This document shows positions 20,421 to 29,101 of a DNA stretch of 64,000 nucleotides, one piece after another (the first letter of the stretch is position 1; each line of letters starts with the position of its first letter). The notes under the pieces were generated by a model. That model had not been told where the DNA came from. It worked only from the letters and a program-made list of their open reading frames with translations, and did not search any database. The position numbers were made by a program, and so were the translations under genes. The DNA comes from Azoarcus olearius (GTDB lineage Bacteria; Pseudomonadota; Gammaproteobacteria; Burkholderiales; Rhodocyclaceae): assembly GCF_001682385.1 (NCBI RefSeq), contig NZ_CP016210.1:2666001-2730000 (forward strand), in the 5' to 3' direction.

Positions 20421-21908
20421 ATGGAACTGCTCGCGCATCTCAAGCTGGGGCTAGCCGTCGCGCTGAGTGTGGACAACGCGCTGTACTGCCTGCTCGGCAC
20501 CCTGGTCGGCACCTTCATCGGCGTGCTTCCTGGCCTCGGGCCACTCGCCACGATCGCGCTGCTGCTGCCGCTGACCTACGGCCTCGACCCCACCGCCGCC
20601 CTGATCATGCTGGCCGGCATTTACTACGGCGCGCAGTACGGCGGCTCCACCACAGCCATCCTGCTCAACATGCCGGGCGAGGTCAGCGCGGTGGCGACCG
20701 CGCTGGACGGACACCGGATGGCGCAGGACGGGCGGGCGCGCCAGGCGCTCCTGGTGGCGGCGCTCGCCTCCTTCTTCGCGGGCACGGTGGCGACGCTGCT
20801 GATCGCGGCGCTGGCGGGGCCGGTGAGCGCGCTCGCCCTGCGTTTCGGTCCCGCGGACTACTGCGCGCTGATGGCGCTCGGGCTGGTCGCCGCCGTCGCC
20901 ACCGCGCAGGGCAGCACGCTGAAGGCGGTCGCCATGATCGTGCTCGGCCTGCTGCTCGGCCTCGTCGGCACCGACGTCAATACCGGCGTGCGGCGATTCA
21001 CGTTCGATATCCCGGAGTTGTACGACGGCATCGACGTTGCCGCGGTGGCGATGGGTCTGTTCGGCATTGCCGAGATCCTGCGCAATCTGGAAGGTGGAGA
21101 AGCGCCTGCCGCCACTGCACAGGCCGGGCGCGGGCGCTGGTGGCCCGACCGCACGGACCGCCGACGCGCCGGCGCTGCCACGCTGCGCGGCACCGGGCTG
21201 GGCGCGCTGCTGGGCGTGCTGCCGGGCAGCGGCCCGGTGCTCGCCGCATTTGCCGCCTATGTGGTGGAAAAGAAGCTCGCGGCGGATCCCCGCCGGCTGG
21301 GCTCAGGGGCAATCGAAGGCGTGGCCGCGCCGGAGGCGGCGAACAACGCGGCGGCCCAGACCGCCTTCATCCCGATGCTGGCGCTGGGCCTGCCCTCCAA
21401 CGCCATGATGGCGCTGATGATCGCCGCGCTGACGTTGCACGACATCCAGCCCGGCCCGCAGGTGATGAGCAGCAATCCTCCGCTGTTCTGGGGCCTGATC
21501 GCCAGCATGTGGATAGGCAATGCCTTCCTGCTGGTGCTCAACCTGCCGCTGCTCGGGCTGTGGGTGCGGCTGCTCGCCATCCCGTACCGCCTGCTCTACC
21601 CCGCCATCCTGCTGCTGAGCTGCGTCGGCATGTATGCCATCTCCAGTTCGGCGGTGCCGGTGCTGCTGATGATGGGGTTCGGCGTGTTCGGCTACCTCGC
21701 CGGCAAGCTGGGTTGCGAACCCGCGCCGCTGGTCCTCGGCTTCGTGCTTGGCCCGCCACTGGAGGAGAACCTGCGCCGCGCGCTCACGCTGTCGCGCGGC
21801 GACCCGGCGGTGTTCATGACGGAGCCGATCAGCTTTGCCCTGCTCGTCACCGCCACCGCGCTGCTGGCCACGAGCCTGCTGCCGGCGCTGCGCCGGCGGT
21901 CAGGCTGA
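20421..21908 (+). CDS. tripartite tricarboxylate transporter large permease (TctA-like)
   Basis: A 495-residue polytopic membrane protein of the TctA family. Typical blocks include GTFIGVLPGLGPLATIALLLP, GIYYGAQYGGSTTAIL and GSGAIEGVAAPEAANNAAAQTAFIP, plus about twelve hydrophobic segments. It starts seven bases after tctB. The stop codon lies 18 bases from the end of the convergent thiol dioxygenase gene. A second TctA, clearly related but not identical, is encoded at 31544-33046. Confidence 0.95.
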   Translation: MELLAHLKLGLAVALSVDNALYCLLGTLVGTFIGVLPGLGPLATIALLLPLTYGLDPTAALIMLAGIYYGAQYGGSTTAILLNMPGEVSAVATALDGHRMAQDGRARQALLVAALASFFAGTVATLLIAALAGPVSALALRFGPADYCALMALGLVAAVATAQGSTLKAVAMIVLGLLLGLVGTDVNTGVRRFTFDIPELYDGIDVAAVAMGLFGIAEILRNLEGGEAPAATAQAGRGRWWPDRTDRRRAGAATLRGTGLGALLGVLPGSGPVLAAFAAYVVEKKLAADPRRLGSGAIEGVAAPEAANNAAAQTAFIPMLALGLPSNAMMALMIAALTLHDIQPGPQVMSSNPPLFWGLIASMWIGNAFLLVLNLPLLGLWVRLLAIPYRLLYPAILLLSCVGMYAISSSAVPVLLMMGFGVFGYLAGKLGCEPAPLVLGFVLGPPLEENLRRALTLSRGDPAVFMTEPISFALLVTATALLATSLLPALRRRSG

Positions 21909-21926
21909 GTCCGGGCGCGCACGCCG

Positions 21927-22499
21927 TCAGGCCCACAGATTGGGCACCACCTCGCTCGCGTAGCCGGACACGAAGGCCTTGGGCGTGCCGCTGTCGGGGT
22001 CGAACACGTGGCGCGAGATGCGGCCGATGTTGCCGCCATAGACGTGGATGCTGATCGAGACCTGATCGGCCAGCGCGTTCTCTACGATATGCACGTCACC
22101 GATGGTGGGCGACACCGCGGTCACCCCGCCCGGTTCGAGCACGCCGGCGTGGGTTTCGGCGTAGCCGCCGTCCGCCCGCTGGGCGAAGCTGCGCTCGCGC
22201 TCCTGGCCGCGCAATACGCCGACGATGCCCCACACCGTGTGGTCGTGCAGCGGCGTCTTCTGCCCCGGCCCCCAGACGAAGGACACCACCGAGAAGCGCT
22301 CGCGCGGGTCGGCATAGAGCAGGTATTGCTGGTAGTACTGCGGATGCGGCTGGGCGAAGGCGGTCGGCAGCCAGTCATCGGTGGCGACCAGCTTGCCGAC
22401 GAGTTCGCGGCCCTGGTCCAGGATGCGCGGCTCATCGGCACCGCTTTCAAGCAGTTCGGTAAGCGCGACGACGAATTCGCGCAGCGGGGTGAGGCTCAT
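21927..22499 (-). CDS. thiol dioxygenase of the cysteine dioxygenase family, Gln-type
   Basis: A 190-residue cupin iron enzyme that adds O2 to a thiol to give a sulfinate. The iron-binding residues HDH (about 85 and 87) and His137 (GDVHIVEN) are present, as is the Ser-His-Tyr triad in SISIHVYG (150, 152, 154). Where cysteine dioxygenases have a substrate-carboxylate Arg (Arg60 in the rat enzyme), the aligned residue appears to be Gln58 in YYQQYLLY. The Gln type is known for 3-mercaptopropionate dioxygenases, so 3-mercaptopropionate or mercaptosuccinate is more likely than cysteine. The start overlaps the stop of the upstream gene (ATGA). Confidence 0.85.
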   Translation of the reverse strand: MSLTPLREFVVALTELLESGADEPRILDQGRELVGKLVATDDWLPTAFAQPHPQYYQQYLLYADPRERFSVVSFVWGPGQKTPLHDHTVWGIVGVLRGQERERSFAQRADGGYAETHAGVLEPGGVTAVSPTIGDVHIVENALADQVSISIHVYGGNIGRISRHVFDPDSGTPKAFVSGYASEVVPNLWA

Positions 22500-23452
22500 G
22501 ACGGACTCCTGTCGAAGATGGATAGGGGCAATGCGGAAACGGAAAGACAGCCGAGCAGGGTGCGCAGCACCGGCACGGCAATGCCGTGCCGCTCGGCGAG
22601 CGCAATCGGAGCCGCCAGCAGCGCGTCCAGCTCCAGCCGGCGGCCGGCGAGGCGGTCTTGCAACATGGAGGTGCGGACGGCGCCTACCTCGGCCGCGCGC
22701 GCCACCCGCGCCGCTGGCGAGGCGAGTTCGGCACACCCCTCGGCGAGCGCGATACGCTGGATTTCCGCCATGCCGGCCAGCAGCACCGCGCGCGTTTCGC
22801 GCCGGGTGGCGAGTTCGCCGGTGGTGGCGCCGGTGATCGCCGACAGCGGGTTGAGGGTGGCGTTGCCCATCAGCTTGGCCCACACCTCGCTGCGGATGTC
22901 TGCGCTGGCCTCCGCGGGGATGCCGGCGGCCTGCCATCCGGTGACCAGCGCGCGGAGCACGGCATCTCCCTCACCACCCTCGGGCACGCCGCAGATGTAG
23001 CGGTCGCGCGCGGTGCGGCGCACCCGGATGCGACCGGGCGCGGTGCGCTCCACCGCGTGATGGACCACCACCGCGACCGTCCGCCCAAGCGGCGGCGCCT
23101 CGGCGGTGGCGGAACCGTCACGCTGCCACCACCACGGGATGCCGTTCTGGAGGAACACATAGCGCGTCCCGGCGTCGCCGAGCGCGGAGAGCGCGGGCAA
23201 CAGTGCCGGCAGGTCATGGGATTTCACCGCGACGATCACCTGGGCGTAGGGGCCGGCGAGTGCATCGACGGCGGCATAGCGCACGGCCGGGGCGCACCAG
23301 TGCTCGTCGCCGTCTGCCTGCACGTCGACAAGCCCGGTCGGGCCGCGGCCCGCGACCGTCACTTCATGGCCAGCGAGGCTCAGCCGTCCGCCCACGTAGA
23401 GTCCCAGGCTGCCGCCGCCGATGACAGCGATACGCAGGGGCTCAGTCGGCAT
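22496..23452 (-). CDS. 2-dehydropantoate 2-reductase-like NADP-dependent reductase
   Basis: A 318-residue PanE/ApbA-family reductase. The N-terminal RIAVIGGGSLGLYVGGRL carries GxGxxG for NAD(P), and the C-terminal domain (SEVWAKLMGNATLNPLSAITG) matches the family signature. The family reduces ketopantoate or other 2-oxo acids. It overlaps both neighbours: its start overlaps the end of the class II aldolase gene, and its stop overlaps the start of the thiol dioxygenase gene. That places it in a catabolic operon rather than in pantothenate synthesis, so it may act on a 2-oxo acid made by the pathway. Confidence 0.9.
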   Translation of the reverse strand: MPTEPLRIAVIGGGSLGLYVGGRLSLAGHEVTVAGRGPTGLVDVQADGDEHWCAPAVRYAAVDALAGPYAQVIVAVKSHDLPALLPALSALGDAGTRYVFLQNGIPWWWQRDGSATAEAPPLGRTVAVVVHHAVERTAPGRIRVRRTARDRYICGVPEGGEGDAVLRALVTGWQAAGIPAEASADIRSEVWAKLMGNATLNPLSAITGATTGELATRRETRAVLLAGMAEIQRIALAEGCAELASPAARVARAAEVGAVRTSMLQDRLAGRRLELDALLAAPIALAERHGIAVPVLRTLLGCLSVSALPLSIFDRSPS

Positions 23453-24212
23453 AGCCGGGCAGCTCCCTGTCGAGACGGCGGCGCAGCGCCGCCCATTCGC
23501 GCTTGCCCGAGGGGAAGAAGCTCGCCTGGCCGCCGTAGATTTCCTGCGCCTGCGCATGGGTGCGGGCGATCACCTCGTCCGGCAACTGGCGCAGCGGCAC
23601 GCCGGCCGACTGCGCCGCGAGCTGGAAGCGGCAGGCGCGCTCCAGCCGCCAGATGCGGGCGAAGGCCTCGCCCATGTTGCGACCGAGCGTCATGGTGCCG
23701 TGGTTGCGCAGGATGACGGTGTGGCGGTCGCCGATGTTGGCGAGCAGGTCGGCGCGCTCGCGCTCGTCCAGCACCACGCCCTGGAAGTCGTGGTAGGCGA
23801 TCTGGCCGTGCACCATCAGCGCCATCTGGGTGAGCGGCAGCAGGCCTTCCTCCTGCGTCGCCACCGCTACGCCGTCGCGGCTGTGCAGGTGGATGACCGC
23901 GGCGGCGTCCTCGACTGCGGCGTGGATGGCACCGTGGATGACGATGCCGGCGGGGTTCACGTCGCCCTCCCCGCCCACCACCTTGCCGTCGAGATCGACC
24001 TCGAGAATGCTGGAGGCGGTGACTTCCTCATAGAGCAGGCCGAGCGGGTTGATGAAATAGCGGTCGTGGCGGCCGGGCACGCGATAGGTGACGTGAGTGG
24101 CGAGCAGATCGGTCCAGCCGAAAAGGTGGATGAGGCGGCAGGCGGCGGCGAGGTCCACGCGGGCGGTGTGGATGGCTGCTTCGGTGGTGGGGAGTTCGAG
24201 GGGGGCGTTCAT
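23442..24212 (-). CDS. class II aldolase/adducin-family protein
   Basis: A 256-residue protein with the class II aldolase/adducin fold. Metal-binding His pairs are visible in HLHSRDG (about residues 100-106), and a later NHGTMTLG segment is typical. The family cleaves phosphorylated or free hydroxy-carboxyl compounds with a zinc ion, and several members are decarboxylases or dehydratases. It is followed by the PanE-like reductase and the thiol dioxygenase in the same overlapping series. Substrate unknown. Confidence 0.9.
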   Translation of the reverse strand: MNAPLELPTTEAAIHTARVDLAAACRLIHLFGWTDLLATHVTYRVPGRHDRYFINPLGLLYEEVTASSILEVDLDGKVVGGEGDVNPAGIVIHGAIHAAVEDAAAVIHLHSRDGVAVATQEEGLLPLTQMALMVHGQIAYHDFQGVVLDERERADLLANIGDRHTVILRNHGTMTLGRNMGEAFARIWRLERACRFQLAAQSAGVPLRQLPDEVIARTHAQAQEIYGGQASFFPSGKREWAALRRRLDRELPGYAD

Positions 24213-24240
24213 GGTTGGACTCCGGAGTGAAGAGTTTTTG

Positions 24241-24663
24241 CTCCTCCCCCTTCAAGGGGGGCGGAGATGGGGTTTCGGCGAGCACTGCTCGCCGCCAGCG
24301 TAGCGGCGAGGCGAAGCCGAGACCCTTGGCTGGGAGGGGGATGGGTTGAGGCCGGCGCCGCGCGTAACCCCATCCCCACCCCAACCCTCCCCTTGAAGGG
24401 GAGGGGGAAAGACGCGCTCTGCCCACCGCTGAAGTACCAATGAGCGCAACAGTGTTCCTCCCTTCAGAGGGCGAGACCGGGGTTGGGGCAAGCATGTTTG
24501 TCGCCTGCCGAACGACGGAGCGAAGCGAAGGCTCCCGGGCTGACCCGTCCTGCTCCCTCCCCTTCAAGGGGGCGAGGGCTGGGTTGTGGCAAGCACTGCT
24601 TGCCACAACCGAATGACGGTGCCTCCTGGCACCGGCTACCGGGTTGGGGTGGGGACGGGGTTA
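24241..24663. repeat. composite intergenic repeat, copy B (longest)
   Basis: About 420 bases fill the gap between a Bug gene and the class II aldolase gene. It contains several CCTCCCCTTCAAGGGG-type modules, the hairpin CGGCGAGCA-C-TGCTCGCCG (24276-24294), and a longer one with 14-base perfect arms at 24582-24610 (GGTTGTGGCAAGCA / TGCTTGCCACAACC). The hairpin CGGTGCC-TCCT-GGCACCG lies at 24617-24634. The rest appears repetitive and non-coding. Confidence 0.88.
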
Positions 24664-24671
24664 ACGCCCCC

Positions 24672-25661
24672 TTACTCGATCTTCGCCCCCGACTCCGCCA
24701 CCACCTTGCCCCACTTGACGCTGTCCTCGCGGATCAGGCGGCTGAAGGCGTCCGGCGTGGTGCTTTCCACGTCCAGCCCCTGCTCGGCGAGCTTGGTGCG
24801 GGTCTCCGGCTTGGCGGCGATCTGGGCGAGTTCCTTGTGCAGGCGTTCGATCACCGGCTTGGGTGTCGCCGCCGGCACCACGATGCCGAACCACGACGAC
24901 GCCTCGAAGCCTTTCAGCCCGGCCTCGGCGGCGGTGGGTACGTCGGGCAGCGTGGGCGAACGCTTGGCGCTGGTGATCGCCAGCCCCTTCACCTTGCCGC
25001 CCTTTACCTGCGGGGCCAGGACCGTGAGCGTGTCGAAAGCGGCATTGACCTCGCCGCCGAGCAGCGCGGTGATGGCCGGCGCGCTGCCCTTGTAGGGCAC
25101 GTGCAGCAGCTCGGTGCCGGTCAGGCTCTTGTAGAACTCGCCGGACAGGTGGCACAGCGTGCCGTTACCGCACGACGAATAACTGACCTTGCCGGGGTTG
25201 GCCTTGGCGTAGGCGGTGAACTCCTGCAGCGTGTTGGCGGGCACGGTGCTGTTCACCGCCACCACGTAGGGCACCGAGGCCACCACCGACACCGGAGCGA
25301 AGTCCTTGAACGCGTCATAGCGCAGGTCCTTGGCGAGGTGCGGCAGGATGGTCAGCTGACCGGCCGGCGCCAGCGACAGGGTGTAGCCGTCGGGCGCGGC
25401 CTTGGCGGCGGCTTCGGCGGCGATCGCAGTGCCGGCACCCGGCTTGTTCTCCACCACGACCGGCTGGCCGAGTGCGGTCGAGAGCTGCTCGGCATAGAAA
25501 CGGCCGACGATGTCGGACGCGCCACCCGGCGGGAAGGCGACGATGAGCTTGAGCGGCTTGCTCGGCCAGGTGTCGGCCTGGGCCGCGAAGGGCATCAGGG
25601 CAACGGCGCCGAGCGCCAGGGTGCGCAGCAGGGCGCGGCGGGTGGATTTGCGTATGGTCAT
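24672..25661 (-). CDS. Bug-family tripartite tricarboxylate transporter substrate-binding protein
   Basis: A 329-residue periplasmic protein with a signal peptide (Arg-rich start, then ALGAVALMPFAAQA). Mature blocks DTWPSKPLKLIVAFPPGGASD, VVVENKPGAGTAIAAE and SGEFYKSLTGTELLHVPYKG define the Bug family. It delivers a carboxylate to TctAB. A strong CGGAGT site precedes the ATG at 25661. A related Bug protein is encoded three genes upstream at 27350, so this locus has two receptors, probably with different ligands. Confidence 0.93.
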   Translation of the reverse strand: MTIRKSTRRALLRTLALGAVALMPFAAQADTWPSKPLKLIVAFPPGGASDIVGRFYAEQLSTALGQPVVVENKPGAGTAIAAEAAAKAAPDGYTLSLAPAGQLTILPHLAKDLRYDAFKDFAPVSVVASVPYVVAVNSTVPANTLQEFTAYAKANPGKVSYSSCGNGTLCHLSGEFYKSLTGTELLHVPYKGSAPAITALLGGEVNAAFDTLTVLAPQVKGGKVKGLAITSAKRSPTLPDVPTAAEAGLKGFEASSWFGIVVPAATPKPVIERLHKELAQIAAKPETRTKLAEQGLDVESTTPDAFSRLIREDSVKWGKVVAESGAKIE

Positions 25662-25759
25662 GGATGACTCCGGAAAGCGCTTCGGTAAGCGGTTGGAACG
25701 TGGCTGGGAAAGGGTTTGAAATCGGTGGGTCATGGCATAGGGCCAGGCCGCCCGCCGGG

Positions 25760-27022
25760 TCAGAAAGCGGCGAAGGCCTCCGCCGGCAGCGCTTCGGCCA
25801 GCCGCGCACGCACCCGCGGCAACAGCTCGCGGCCGTAGGCCACCGCGTCCGCCAGCGGATCGAAGCCGCGTACCAGGAAGTGGCTGACGCCAAGGCGGTG
25901 GTAGGCCAGCAACGCATCAGCCACCTGCTCGGGCGTGCCGACCAGCGCGGTGGAGTTGCCGCCGATGCCGGTGCTGGCAGCGGCGCCCGAGGCGGCGCCG
26001 GTAAGCGCGGTGATGCCGGTCCACAGGCAGCTGTCGAGCACCTCGCCGCGCTCGGCGAAGGCGAGGAGGCGGCGGGAGCCTTCGTTCTGAGGGGAAGCGG
26101 CGCTGGTCGCCGTACTGGTGGTGCCACGGGTCGCCAAGGGCTGATCGGCCCGGCCGCCCGGCACCGTTCGGGCTGAGCTTGTCGAAGCCTGCTCGGCAGC
26201 ACGGCCCTTCGGCGAGCTCAAGGCAAACGGACTGGCCGCGGCCAGTTCCAGACGCTGGCGCACCCCGCCGAGGATGCGTTCGGCACGCGCCCAGGCTTCG
26301 TCCTCGGTGGCGCCAAGGATAGGCCGCAGCGACAGCGAGAAGCGCACCGCATCGCCGCGCCCGTGATGCGCCGCCACCGCGCGCACCGCGGCGATCTGCT
26401 CGGCGATGCCGGCCAGCGGCTCGCCCCACATCATGAACACGTCAGCATGCTTGCCGGCCACCTCCAGCGCCGCCGCCGACGAGCCGCCGAAGAAGATCGG
26501 GATGTGCGGCTGCTGCAGCGGCCGCGCCTGGCTGACATAGCCCTTGACGCGGTAATAGCGGCCGTCGAAGTCGAAGGGCTCGCCGCGGGTCCACGCCAGC
26601 TTCATCAGCTGCAGGTATTCGTCGGTGCGGGCGTAACGCTCGTCATGGCCAAGGAAGTCGCCGTCGCGCTGCTGCTCGGCGTCGTTGCCGCCGCTGACGA
26701 TGTTGATCGCCGCGCGGCCGTCGCTGAAGTGGTCGAGCGAGGCGAACTGGCGCGCCGCCACGGTCGGCGCGATCACGCCCGGCCGATGCGCGACCAGCAG
26801 GCCGAGCCGGCTGGTCTGCGCCGCAGCGTAGGCGGCCACCTGCAGGCCGTCGGGGGCGCCGCTGTGGTAGGCGATCAAGGCACGGTCGAAGCCGGCGTGC
26901 TCCTGCGCGCGAGCGCAGGCGCCGAGAAAGGCCTTGTCGACCAGCGGGCCGCGGGCGGGGAGGATTTCGCTGGCTTCCTGGTGGGCGAGGAAGCCGAGGA
27001 ATTCGATGGGGTGATTGGGCAT
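25760..27022 (-). CDS. LLM-class FMN-dependent monooxygenase with an in-frame repeat insertion
   Basis: A 420-residue flavin monooxygenase of the luciferase-like family, close to SsuD/SfnG. The N-terminus (IEFLGFLAHQEASE) and blocks ATVAARQFASLDHFSDGRAA, VSGGNDAEQQRDGDFLGHDERY and PIFFGGSSAAALEVA match the alkanesulfonate-monooxygenase group. Such enzymes use FMNH2 and O2 to break C-S bonds or oxidise sulfur compounds. Residues about 264-311 form a Ser/Ala/Pro-rich insertion not expected in the family, encoded by a palindromic repeat (26164-26230). The rest, including the C-terminal HFLVRGFDPL, continues in frame, so the gene may still make a working enzyme with an added loop. Confidence 0.88.
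   Translation of the reverse strand: MPNHPIEFLGFLAHQEASEILPARGPLVDKAFLGACARAQEHAGFDRALIAYHSGAPDGLQVAAYAAAQTSRLGLLVAHRPGVIAPTVAARQFASLDHFSDGRAAINIVSGGNDAEQQRDGDFLGHDERYARTDEYLQLMKLAWTRGEPFDFDGRYYRVKGYVSQARPLQQPHIPIFFGGSSAAALEVAGKHADVFMMWGEPLAGIAEQIAAVRAVAAHHGRGDAVRFSLSLRPILGATEDEAWARAERILGGVRQRLELAAASPFALSSPKGRAAEQASTSSARTVPGGRADQPLATRGTTSTATSAASPQNEGSRRLLAFAERGEVLDSCLWTGITALTGAASGAAASTGIGGNSTALVGTPEQVADALLAYHRLGVSHFLVRGFDPLADAVAYGRELLPRVRARLAEALPAEAFAAF
26164..26230. repeat. palindromic repeat inserted in frame in a coding gene
   Basis: Two arms, 26164-26188 and 26204-26230, are imperfect inverted copies of the widely dispersed bacterial repeat that reads CCGTTCGxxCTGAGCTTGTCGAAG. They are separated by about 15 bases. 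It lies inside the monooxygenase gene and keeps the frame, giving residues such as PFALSSPKGR and STSSART in the product. The flanks to about 26100 also appear added. Confidence 0.85.
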
Positions 27023-27061
27023 CGGGTGCTCCGTAGGGAGGCGACGGGTTTGGTCTTTTGT

Positions 27062-27300
27062 TCCTCCCCCTTCATGGGGGGCGTAGCAGGGGTTTCGGCG
27101 AGCACTGCTCGCCGCCGGCGGAGCGGCGAGGCGAAGCCGAGACTCCCGGCCAGGAGGGGGATGGGGTTGGGTTCAGCGCAGCGACTAACCCCATCCCCAC
27201 CCCAACCCGGTAGCCGATGCCAGGAGGCATCGTCGTTCGGCCGGCGGCGAGCGATGCTCGCCGAAACCCCGGCCTCACCCCCTTGAAGGGGAGGGAGCGA
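27062..27300. repeat. composite intergenic repeat, copy C
   Basis: It fills most of the gap between the Bug gene at 27350 and the monooxygenase gene. It shows CGGCGAGCA-C-TGCTCGCCG (27096-27114), CGATGCC-AGGA-GGCATCG (27215-27232), and CGGCGAGC-GAT-GCTCGCCG (27245-27263), plus the AACCCCATCCCCACCCC module. The second hairpin differs from copy A by a G-C to A-T change on both arms. Confidence 0.9.
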
Positions 27301-27349
27301 CTTGGCGCGAACTGCAACTCCAGTTCAATCACCGAAGCCCGCTTTACCC

Positions 27350-28336
27350 TCACTCAAACTTCGTCCCCGACTCCCGCACCACCTTCCCGTACTTCTCGTA
27401 ATCGGTCCGCACCTGCTCGGCGAACTTCGCCGGCGTGCTCGGCCACGGGTCCAGCCCCTGCGCGGCGAGCTTCTCCTTCACCGTCGGCGATGCCGCGGCC
27501 TTGGCGATTTCGGTGTTGAGGCGGGTGACGATCTCGGCCGGGGTGCCGGCGGCGACGTTGAGGCCGAACCAGGAAGTGACTTCGAAGCCGGGGTAGCCGG
27601 ATTCCGCCACGGTGGGGACGTCCGGCAGCAGCGGCGAGCGCTCGCGCGAGGCGATGGCGAGGCCGCGCAGCTTGCCGCCCTTGATCTGCGGCGCGAGGAT
27701 GGTGAGCGTATCGACCGCCAGGTTCACCTCGCCGCCGAGCACCGCGGTAACCGCCGGGGCGCTGCCCTTGAAGGGCACGTGCAGGATGTCGGTGCCGCTG
27801 GTCAGGCGGAAGTACTCGCCGGCCAGGTGGATGATCGTGCCGCTGCCGGACGACGAGTACGAATACTTGCCCGGCGCCGCCTTGGCCTGCGCCACCAGCT
27901 CCTTCAGGCTCTTGGCCGGCACTTCGTTGTTGGCGGCGATCACCACGCTGGTGTAGGCCAGCAGCGACACCGGCGCGAAGCTCTTGAAGGCGTCGAACTT
28001 CAGGTTCTTCGCCACGTGCGGCAGCACGGTGAGCTGGCCGGTGGGCACCAGGTTGAGGGTGTAGCCGTCGGCCGGTCCGTTGGCGACGTATTCCGCGGCG
28101 ATCGCGGTGCCGGCGCCGGGCTTGTTCTCCACCACCACCGGCTGCTTGAGGGCTTCGGTGAGCGCGTCGGCGTAGATGCGGCCGACGGTGTCGGCGGCGC
28201 CGCCCGGCGGGTAAGGCACGATCAGCTTCAGCGGCTTGCTCGGCCAGGTGTCGGCGTGGGCGCCGAACGGCGCGACCAGGGCGGCGGCGGTCAGCAACGG
28301 CGCGGCCAGGCGTTGGGCGATGCGGGACAGTTTCAT
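27350..28336 (-). CDS. Bug-family tripartite tricarboxylate transporter substrate-binding protein
   Basis: A 328-residue periplasmic receptor with a signal peptide ending near VAPFGAHA. Mature blocks DTWPSKPLKLIVPYPPGGAAD and VVVENKPGAGTAIAAEYV are the Bug signature. It is closely similar to the Bug protein at 24672-25661, so the pair likely arose by duplication. It follows the enoyl-CoA hydratase gene after 27 bases on the same strand. It should feed the TctAB pair at the head of the operon. Confidence 0.93.
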   Translation of the reverse strand: MKLSRIAQRLAAPLLTAAALVAPFGAHADTWPSKPLKLIVPYPPGGAADTVGRIYADALTEALKQPVVVENKPGAGTAIAAEYVANGPADGYTLNLVPTGQLTVLPHVAKNLKFDAFKSFAPVSLLAYTSVVIAANNEVPAKSLKELVAQAKAAPGKYSYSSSGSGTIIHLAGEYFRLTSGTDILHVPFKGSAPAVTAVLGGEVNLAVDTLTILAPQIKGGKLRGLAIASRERSPLLPDVPTVAESGYPGFEVTSWFGLNVAAGTPAEIVTRLNTEIAKAAASPTVKEKLAAQGLDPWPSTPAKFAEQVRTDYEKYGKVVRESGTKFE

Positions 28337-28363
28337 GATGTCGTCTCGTTCCGGTTGGGCGGA

Positions 28364-29101
28364 TCAGCGGCCGGTGAAGGTCGGCGTGCGTTTCTGGGTG
28401 AAGGCGGCGATGCCTTCGTGGAAGTCTTCCGAGGCGTTGATCGCCTCGATGTTGGCGCGGGCGATGGCGGCGACTTCGGTCGGCCCCTTGGCGATCACCT
28501 CGCCGACGAAGCGCTTGAGCAGTGAGGTCACCAGCGGCGCGTTAGCGGCGATCCGGGTGGCGAGTTCGCGGGCGGCGTCGAGCTGCTGGCCGACCGGCAC
28601 CACGCGGTTCACCAGGCCGGCTTCATAGGCGCGCTGGGCGGAAATCGAGCCGCCCACCAGCAGCAGCTCCATCGCCACCTTGTGCGGGATGCGCGCGGCG
28701 AGCGAGCTGATCAGCCCACCGGAGAAGCCGACTTTGGCTTCCGGATACGAGAACACCGTGTTGTCGGCGGCAATGGCGAGGTCGGCGAACTGCACCAGCA
28801 CCAGCCCGCCACCCACCACCAACCCGGCGGTGACGGCGATGATGGGCTTGTCGATCTGGATGCCGACGCCGGGAATCGCCTTCCACAGGTCGTGCGGGAT
28901 GTCGCGCAAGTCGGCGCCGGCGGTGAAGGCGCGCTCGCCGGCGGCGGACAGGATGGCGACGCGGTCGTCGCTGTCCTTGAAGCGCTGCCACGCGGCGGCG
29001 AGTTCGCGCACCACGTCGTGGGTGATCACGTTGTACTTCTCGGCGCGGTCGATGCGGATTTCGGCGATGCCGTTGTTCGAGGTGTAGCTGACGGTGCTCA
29101 T
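28364..29101 (-). CDS. enoyl-CoA hydratase/isomerase-family protein
   Basis: A 245-residue crotonase-fold protein. The oxyanion-hole segments AGERAFTAGADLRD (about 53-66) and VTAGLVVGGGLVLVQFADLAIAAD (about 88-111) are intact. One acidic catalytic residue is suggested by SYPEAKVGF, in the position of Glu144 or Glu164, with the other unclear. It would add water to, isomerise or cleave a CoA thioester. It starts at an ATGA overlap with the GrdB-like gene, so it follows from the CoA ligase upstream. The substrate is unknown. Confidence 0.9.
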   Translation of the reverse strand: MSTVSYTSNNGIAEIRIDRAEKYNVITHDVVRELAAAWQRFKDSDDRVAILSAAGERAFTAGADLRDIPHDLWKAIPGVGIQIDKPIIAVTAGLVVGGGLVLVQFADLAIAADNTVFSYPEAKVGFSGGLISSLAARIPHKVAMELLLVGGSISAQRAYEAGLVNRVVPVGQQLDAARELATRIAANAPLVTSLLKRFVGEVIAKGPTEVAAIARANIEAINASEDFHEGIAAFTQKRTPTFTGR

